From positions 1,254,538 to 1,318,537 of the forward strand of contig MU004235.1 of assembly GCA_010405405.1 (NCBI GenBank): a DNA stretch of 64,000 nucleotides. Reading direction: 5' to 3'. A program made the translations under genes and the position numbers. This document shows positions 56,655-64,000 of the stretch, piece after piece. Every line of letters starts with the position of its first letter. Within the stretch, counting starts at the first letter, position 1. This DNA is from Microthyrium microscopicum (lineage: Eukaryota; Ascomycota; Dothideomycetes; Microthyriales; Microthyriaceae). Under the pieces are notes generated by a model. It saw only the letters and a list, made by a program, of their open reading frames with translations. It was not told where the DNA came from and searched no databases.

Positions 56655-58960
56655 CTACAACTTCGCTTCAACTCCAAGCCCAGTAAGTATCTCCTCTACC
56701 GCCTGATTTATAACTACTCCAGTCTTCTGTACCTGTGCAATGTTAGCGAGTAATCAAGGTGGAAAATGATCAAGATTACCAGTGGTTGCTGCATCATCAA
56801 ATAGTGCGTCCCTTCTACTACTATAGTCTGCACCGTAGATCCGAGCAGCTTCTCCCATCCATTGGGTCCAAAAGAGCTCTTTTCAGCAGCTCCCCAGCCT
56901 GCGCCAGGCATTCCACCATCTTTGAAGCGTTGCGGCATTGATCCACCCTTTTTCATGCATGCGAGTAACTCTTTTGCAGCCGTAGTGTTAATGCTTTGCA
57001 TCTCAAAGTTGGTGTAGCGTGCTAGAATAAGAAAGGTCTTGAACGGAACAATTTCTTGATGCCATGCCTTGCCACGGTATTTGCACAACATGTTGTGGCT
57101 CATGACAATATTCTGCCTACTTTTCAATGGGACATCTATGCCTCTCACCTGATTGCTCGCTGTCACCAGCTCCAAGTTCACCTGCTCCGCACCGAACATG
57201 ATTGATGGACTTGCTGAGTCGATTATGATGAGACCGATTACTTTTCTCCCAGCCAAAGAAAGAAGTCTTGAGACTTCATAAGCCATGGTGCCACCAAGTG
57301 ACCATCCACCAAGCAGGTAAGGGCCGTGAGGACGAATCCGAATAATCTCTTCCAAAATCATTGGCGCAACCTCTTCAATGGTGTGGTCATCGGAGGGATT
57401 GTCTACAAATGGAGACGGTAGAGCATACACCGGAATATGAGAGTGGAACTGCGGTAGCTGCACGTATGAAGTGGCGGATCCTTCTCCGTCGGCAAGAAGG
57501 AAAAAAGCTGGTTGCTGGGATTCTGAGGTTCCCTGCAGAAGGAAGGAATACACCTTGGGCTCCAACCGCCCAGGCTGTTCGGGTGAAACTGTAGAACGCA
57601 TAGGCTGGACTACCGACGGAAACATCTTCTCCAACTTCTCTTTCATAGCGGTCAAGGTTGGATATTCACGAAAGCACGTTGTAGGAAGTTCAGTACCTGT
57701 TTGCTCTTTGAGCACTCGTAAAATAACTACGGCTTGCATCGAGCTTAGCCCAAGTTCCTCGAAAGTTTTGTCTGGAACTCCGGCTTTGAAGAGATCTTGG
57801 ACCTTTATCTGAATTTGTCTGGAGAGTGTATCGACAAAGACTTTGAATGGATCCCCTGTGGCAGCGTCGACTTTGGAAGCTCGATTGCGATCTTGTGGTG
57901 CCTCTATGTCTTGAGACATTTCAAGTTCCATATCAAGTTCAATCCCCATTTTCATGAGCATGGCAGCACATTGAAAGAATGTGGTTCTCGAGTCCTGTAC
58001 ATCGTCGATGGTGTGCAAAATGTATTTCTGATCCACTTCCAAAGTTGCTCTCACAAAGCTGCAACATGCTGATCCGGGACCCAGTTCAAGCCACACAGCC
58101 TCCTCCTCCGGCTTTGCCCAACTTCTGGTAGCTTTAAGTGCTTCGGAGAATTGCACAGGCACTCTTTCCACGGAAGCAGTATACTCGTAAGTAATAATTT
58201 CCGCTTCGGTCACTACTTTGCCCAAGACTGTTGAGGCGATAGGAATCCTTGGTCGATTGAAAGTCAGAAGTTTTGCAGTTTTTCGAATTTCTTCCATTGC
58301 TGGCTCCAGCTGCCGGGTGTGGTAAGCATATTGCATTGGCAATTCGACGGTTTCAATGCGATTTGCCATTAGAGCTGCTCGTAATCGACGAATCTTTCCG
58401 GTTGGTCCGCCCACAACAATGCTCTTTTCGGAGTTGTAACAACAGACGTCGCAGAAGTCCCATTTGTGTCCTACGACCCGAATGACCGTGTCCACAGTTG
58501 CTCGTATGGCGAGCATAGCCTCGTCGTATGGTTCGCACCTACGTTCGATTATTTGACTTTGTCTACCGACAAAGAAGAACGTGTCGGTCAAGGATAAGAC
58601 GCCAGAGACACACAGAGCTGCAATGGAGCCTATGCTGTGTCCGATTACCATATCAGGTACCAATCCACGTCTTTCCAATTCCATAGCAAGAGCAACCTCC
58701 ATGGCAACAGTTCCGATTTTGACGACGATGTCATCAGGAGGTAACGAATCAGCCCCTATAAGCCATTTAATGAATGAAGGCAATCTCAACGACGTCACAA
58801 TCGTTTCCATCTCATCCAGAGATGCTCGAAAGGAAGTCGAGACTTGATACAGTTCTTTGGCCATCCCAGCATGATGAGAACCGAGGCCAGAAAACATGAA
58901 AACGACTCTGCTACCTTTGGCTGCAGCAAAAAGTGTCTTGCCAACTACAGGTGAAGACAT
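56655..58960 (-). CDS. AT-ACP-TE tridomain protein (PKS-like, no ketosynthase)
   Basis: Two exons 58960-56780 and 56732-56655; 752 residues. Acyltransferase about 15-325: FSGLGSHHAGMA, nucleophile GHSIG (Ser 109), YAYHTRQLEP with the second catalytic His (214). Acyl carrier protein about 370-447: FEELGLSSMQ, with the phosphopantetheine Ser next to a Ser instead of the usual Asp. Thioesterase about 485-750: GGWSLGG (Ser 554), IIIDSASPS (acid), EGTHYLM (His). All catalytic residues look intact, so it is not decayed. No ketosynthase, dehydratase or reductase frame exists within 1 kb upstream. It would load, carry and release an acyl chain but cannot extend it alone. Divergent from the P450. Confidence 0.88.
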
Positions 58961-59977
58961 TATCCAAAATTGAAGGGTTGATCAGCCAAGCTATTACTCT
59001 GCGTATCAGAAAGGACAAATCTTGAAACACAGTCTGATATCGTTCTTTGCTTTAAGAAAATTGTTACTGTTTCTCGTTAGTGAAGAGGATTCAAGCCAAG
59101 TTCAATGACATGATACCAAAAGGTTCGAGCTGCTAACATATAACTGGGCCAACAAACTGCGTTAGAGATGATGACGAGAGTGAAACCGGTCTACCATTAT
59201 TATTGTATGTACTGCTATTTTCGGGCACTCTCAAATATGTGGGCTTCCCCGAGGAGCTTTCACATTTACAACTCTCGCCTAGGTCAAGTTTGACCCTGTT
59301 GCATTCGCAGATCTTTTCTGCAAGGTGACACCATCTGATAGATGTGATGTGCTGGCCAACTGATAGACAAAATAAATCGCGTAACCCCATCGACTTCGAT
59401 AGCTCCTACACAACACGCTCTAGTATTAAGTACCTAGGTAATTTATTTATGATATATGGCGTCTAGATTAAGTATTTTATCGAGTGCGATAGAAATTATA
59501 ACACCTCTTCTTTAAAAGCGTTCGTAGGAGCCAGCGAAGTTGATGGATGAACGCCAGTTATTTTGTCATGCGGTTGCTGGCGAACAAACTGCAAAGGTCG
59601 TACAGAAATGATAAGCTTCACGGAGTGGAATCGGGCACTGAGATCTGCAAGCGCCTGCATATGCGTCTGCATTAGTACTCAAGTCCAGCTGTATCGGGTT
59701 TTCACTTGCGCAAAGTGATAATTTCTTTGTTCTCTGCATCGAGATACATAATATTTCCTGATTTACAGCCTTGGAATGATTGATCAACACTCAGCACTCG
59801 GACCATCCGCCTACCGTAGGCTATGCCTGGGCATGGGTTGGGTTGGGTATGGTATGGGTTTCGTAAGTTATTTTCAAAAGGGCCGTCGCACGCTATAGAG
59901 TAGTACTCAAGAAACTCAGATCTTTCCAAGGTTGACCCCGTGGTCGCGCTCATTGACTTAATCAATTCATTGATATC
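58961..59977. promoter_or_regulatory. Divergent promoter of AT-ACP-TE gene and CYP52-like P450
   Basis: 1.0 kb between opposite start codons. Contains GGGTTGGGTTGGGTATGG around 59834-59851 and a stretch at 59521-59556 similar to 23979-24014. Frames at 59133-59390 and 59702-60055 (minus) have no ketosynthase or other domain. Confidence 0.45.
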
Positions 59978-61651
59978 ATGATATCTCTTGTCGATCCAGG
60001 CGATGTCTTCTACTTCCTGCTTTGCAGTTTTGGGGTCTTTTTCACAATTAAGCAAGCGTTTGTTCAGATTCGCAGGCGTAAAATAAGGAAACGTCTTGGC
60101 CTTTTCAAAGCAAAGTCTTTACCTCTGCTCGACCCTTTTTTTGGAACAGATCTCAGCGTTACTATCTTCAACCAGATCAGGAGGTCTGAGTTGCTCGAGG
60201 GACTTGATAAAAGATTTCTTCGTTTCGGAAACACGCATTCTTTCCAGCTGGGTCTAACATCGATTGTTGCAACATGCGATCCCGACAATATCAAAACAAT
60301 TACAATGAACGCTATTGATTTCCCTGTTGGCGATGTCCGAAGAAAGGGGTTATCAATTTTACATGGTCAAGGTATATTCGCTGTCGAAGGATCCGACTGG
60401 CACCGATCACGCAGTGCTCTTCGTCCCAGTTTTACCAAAGGAAAACACGATGATGTTGCTGTTCTCGAAACTCACTTCCAAGATATGTTAAATCAGATTG
60501 CTCTAAGCAATTATTCCGTTGACATGCAAGATGTATACCACCGATTCACAATGAACACAGCAACCCAGTATTTCTTTGGTACATCACCTCGTGAAAGTGG
60601 TCAAGGGCGGCAGATTGAAAGGTTGCTAGAAAGCATTGACTATGTGAACCAGACGGTTTACTTGGCCCTTGTCTTTGGCAGTCATTCGCCTATATCACTT
60701 TGGAGATGGTGGCAAACTAAAAAGAAGATGAGGGTGATTCACGCTTTTGTTGATCAGCACGTCAAACGGGTATTGAGCCCAGACTTTAAATCTTACGAAG
60801 TCAACAACCGTCGTTACATCTTCCTAGACGAGCTTTCCAAAAGTGAATCGGGCAAAGACCCTATTTTTCTTCGAGACCAGGTTTTAACCAGTATGCTTGG
60901 TGGAAAAGATACCACGTAAGATCAGCCACTCTTTCTGGATTTATTTTTGACGTAGTTCCTAGGGCATCTCTTTTGACCCACGTTACCTTTGAACTAGCTA
61001 GAAATCCGATCATTTGGGCTAAGCTTCGAGTCGAAATCGGAAAGCTAGACTTGGAGTTGGTTGATATGAAAACGATCAGAAACCTCAAATACGTGCGATT
61101 CTGTCTATTAGAAGGTAAGTGATATAAACGTGGAGTGTTTCATGAGCTAAATCCTACTTGAAGCTTTGCGTTTGTACACCGTTGTGCCTATAAACATGAG
61201 AAGTGCAAGTGCGGACACGATGTTACCAGTTGGTGGAGGAGTAGATGGCAACAACCCAATTCAGATACCTAAGAATACAATACTCTGGCTGGGTATGTTC
61301 TCGATGCATCGTCGAAAAGACATATGGGGAGATGATGCAGATCAATTCAACCCGGATCGATGGGAGAATCTAGATCCAGGACCGGCATTCGTTCCTTTCG
61401 GGTCAGGACCTCGAACATGTCTTGGTCGTAAGTACAGCATTACTCTTGAAGAATTAATTACTCACATTTACTCAGAGCAATTCGCTTTTAATGAAGCCTC
61501 ATTTGCTCTTACAAGATTAGTGCAGACATTTCATGAACTTGAGCCCCTTTCCGATGCACCTTGGAAGGAGAAGGTTGCGATTACTCTTGGTTCAGGCAAC
61601 GGGTGTAAGATCAGGTTACATAGGTACACAAGTTCGGAGTTTGAACAATGA
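59978..61651 (+). CDS. Cytochrome P450, CYP52-like (fatty acid/alkane hydroxylase type)
   Basis: Four exons 59978-60915, 60963-61114, 61164-61427, 61476-61651; 509 residues. N-terminal membrane anchor (about 8-28), I-helix GGKDTT, K-helix EALR joined across intron 2, FNPDRW, and a heme loop created by splicing intron 3: FGSGPRTCLGQQFA. The CLGQQFA form is typical of the CYP52 clan, whose members hydroxylate terminal carbons of alkanes and fatty acids. Without removing intron 3 the frame stays open but the loop is disrupted, so splicing there is well supported. Next to an acyl-handling enzyme and a reductase, it points to oxidised lipid or polyketide chains. Confidence 0.9.
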
Positions 61652-61804
61652 TTTGAATGTTGATTTTTAACAGATGGGATGTCGCTCAGATTGGAGTAGA
61701 CCCTATATAAATTAAAGAATGTATTCTGCTTAAAGTGCGCACAAGGAATGACGATATGGAAATTTTCTACATAGTAAATTAACAATTAGTTCCTATAGAG
61801 TCAT

Positions 61805-63190
61805 TCAAATCCAAGAAACTCTTTGTGGAAAAGGTGGCATAGTTAAGAACATGGAAACCAAATATTGAGGATAGCCGCGCCGACCAAAATACCATTCGAT
61901 CTGATGCCGGACTCCGATTTTTCTTTTCTCAATGTCTTCGATGTCCTTACAAGTTTCAAGAAAGAGCGGGAAGTGAGCTTGATCGTCGACGCTCATCGAG
62001 TTCCAAGCGTCGATAGTTTTGGTGTCTTCAAAGACATAAGATGTTCCACCGGCAATTTTGAAAATGCGAGCTATTGGATGTAGATCCGTCGAATTCCAGT
62101 CTATACTCTTCCACTTCAGCACTGGTGTCCATGGTAGAGCGCGCATTTTCATTGCCTTCTCCCAAATGTCACCAAATGATCGAACCGCCCTCTGTCCTGC
62201 TACGGCATGGATACACCCGCGAGTACGCAGTGCAGTGTGCACAAGGATCCGATTCACAACCACATCGACGGGAACTTCGTCAATTTTGCTCTGAGCTGCA
62301 GGATCATCAAAAGGTGATGCCCAGGTCATGCTCATTGACGTGCAAAGCACGCAGGCAGCAAGCATACCAGTTGCTGGCGCTGATCCTCGGATCTCATAGT
62401 AGGGATAAGGCTCTCTAAGGGCAGGCCCAATAATAGAGGGCCTCACAATCAACAGCTGATCCACGTTGGCCGAGAAGTATTCAGTAAGTATTCTCTCTGT
62501 AAGGTTTTTGGCGTATGAGTAAGGGTACGGGAAATTCGCTTTTTCAAAAGCAGTTGTGGAACCGGTTGCCAATAGTTCTTCGAGTTCCTGCTCTGGCTCA
62601 ACAGGAGAAAGGGGATATATCTTCTCACTTATTGTAGTTTCAACATACTCGTTGACCATATGCAGGTGCGCGTTTGAATAGGCCGTTGAGATGTAAACGA
62701 ATCGATCAACTCTCGGAGAGGCGATAGCCAGCTTTGCTAATTGAAGAGTTGGATATATGACGCTTTTTGCTATCTTCGGCAATGGATGAATGAGATTGAT
62801 AGACGATGCTGTATGGATAATGATGGAGCATTCCGATAAGGCTTGAAGAGCGTCCTGATTGAGACCTAAGCTTTGCTGGGTAAGGTCTCCATTTACAGCG
62901 TAGATGCGCCTACTATTGCGCAATCGTTCCCACGTTTGCAATGGCAAAGCTGATTGAAGCTGGCTCCACAGCCGTCTGCTTTCAAATTAGCACGTTCAAG
63001 ATCTGCTGTACAAGGAGAATTTCCCGTAGACTTACTGCTCCCCCCCTCGAACCAATGCAACGACCTTTTCACATGGCGTTGACATGACTAACTTGCAAAG
63101 CAGAGCGCATCCAACAAACCCTGTTGCCCCAGTCAGAAACACGTTACGACCCCGATAGTAAGAAGTGTTGAGCTGTGCCATGTGCTCCAT
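61805..63190 (-). CDS. Fatty acyl-CoA/thioester reductase-like protein (NAD_binding_4)
   Basis: Two exons 63190-63036 and 62975-61805, 60-bp GT-AG intron; 441 residues. Extended-SDR motif TGATGFVG near residue 20, NGDLTQ, IIHTASSINL, YISTAYSN, catalytic YSYAK, RPSIIGPA: the signature of the male-sterility/Lys2-reductase family. It stands alone, without adenylation or carrier domains. Known members reduce acyl-CoA or carrier-bound thioesters to aldehyde or alcohol. Convergent with the P450 (153 bp between stops). It could act on the product of the AT-ACP-TE protein; this is inference. Confidence 0.88.
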
Positions 63191-64000
63191 ATTGAATCAT
63201 ACGCAAATCCAAGTAGTCTAGGTAGACAAGTCCACAGAGCGATTCAACTTTTCAACATCTTTATGATAACTTTTCACGTGCTATAGATTATGGCAAGACA
63301 CTGTTTAGTAAGTGATTTGCATGACGTAGATCCTCCATATCTGACTACAGGCTAAACGATGGTAGACAGATGCTCCGCGGAATTCATTACGTTAGATCTG
63401 CAGAAATATCCGGAGAGCTCACAGAAGGCTCGCTTGCATGATCGAACAGAGATTGTAGTTAGAATATCCCGCCTTTACGCCCTCGACCCTTCTGCAATCG
63501 CTCATCGATAGACCTGAATGCGAATGATGATTGGTGGGATGCTCCAATTAGTGGTCATGCAATGTAACCAAAAATCTGTCACCTTGCATCATCCTGGATT
63601 GCTGCATTCGGTATACGTATAGACTTGGCGAGCCCAATCAAGAAGTAGGCTAAGGTGCACTCACCGCATTGAGCATACATTCATGCCAGCGCTTCGCGTT
63701 TGGATCGCGGACCAGCGTGCGACAGAATATGGCAGCCATTTGGATGCGACTCCGAGTGACTGCGATGTCTGCCATAACACTTCTCGAATGATATCTCGAC
63801 CAGTACTTTCCATTAGGTATATCATTCAATCAGTCTGTCTAAACGAATTGTTCCCTACTCTCCTAGTCTAAGAGAACAAAGAATCTTCACCATTACCAAT
63901 TATTACAAATCACTACGCTCTTTTGGGCATCCATTTCCAGATAGCCATTACAACGACTAGCATTGGCACCGTGTATCTAAGCACCCGCCTGACACTCATG
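63191..64000. other. Right end of window, no gene seen
   Basis: 810 bp upstream of the reductase. The frame at 63683-63871 has no domain. A gene may begin beyond the window. Confidence 0.45.

Noticed and set aside
59702-60055. Minus-strand frame of 117 residues upstream of the CYP52-like P450
   Set aside because: Checked as a possible missing PKS or cluster gene; no motif, and it overlaps the P450 first exon.
1-64000. tRNA, rRNA or other classical RNA genes
   Set aside because: No convincing tRNA box A/B pair or rRNA stretch was noticed on either strand by eye; a covariance scan would be decisive.

Overview
The window is nuclear DNA from a filamentous ascomycete (Pezizomycotina; Leotiomycetes would fit, but I cannot prove the class). 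The evidence is dense single genes on both strands, short GT-AG introns (about 47-60 bp) that restore reading frames in more than a dozen genes, and typical fungal families: Baeyer-Villiger monooxygenase, P450s, PRISE-type reductases, secreted aspartic protease, Fap7, Avt-type transporter, LIM protein with a fungal N-terminal domain. No rRNA, tRNA or CRISPR was found.

Layout. 0.2-3.5 kb: a RecQ-like helicase ORF of the type often seen in fungal accessory or subtelomeric DNA. 5.1-18.5 kb (cluster A): flavin monooxygenase, 4CL-like acyl-CoA ligase, short-chain dehydrogenase, P450, aldehyde dehydrogenase, dimeric alpha/beta-barrel protein, PRISE-type reductase. 19.8-26.9 kb: a Myb/SANT-like regulator, about 3.2 kb without genes, a KDEL-receptor-like protein with an acidic tail, and a disordered basic protein. 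27.6-34.7 kb: small lineage-specific genes; three minus-strand members share promoter blocks and a 3' stem-loop although their coding parts have diverged. 35.5-46.7 kb: ordinary genes (amino-acid transporter, Zn2Cys6-like protein, Fap7, LIM protein, aspartic protease). 46.9-52.9 kb (cluster B): esterase/lactonase-like hydrolase, ACAD10/11-type acyl-CoA dehydrogenase, a second PRISE-type reductase, ACAD10/11-type kinase. 53.3-56.6 kb: a broken small secreted-protein gene, then an array of about twelve diverged units, each with a CGGACT...AGTCCG inverted pair. 56.7-63.2 kb (cluster C): an AT-ACP-TE protein without ketosynthase, a CYP52-like P450 and a fatty-acyl/thioester reductase.

How they may work together (inference). 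Clusters A and B hold the enzyme set expected for taking apart a cyclic enone or ketone: PRISE ene-reduction, alcohol dehydrogenation, Baeyer-Villiger oxygenation to a lactone, hydrolysis to a hydroxy acid, oxidation, CoA activation, and handling of a 4-hydroxyacyl chain by a kinase plus an ACAD. The last two are separate neighbouring genes here but one fused protein in animal ACAD11. Cluster C looks like a small lipid- or polyketide-tailoring locus. Exon borders were placed by hand from splice motifs and frame.
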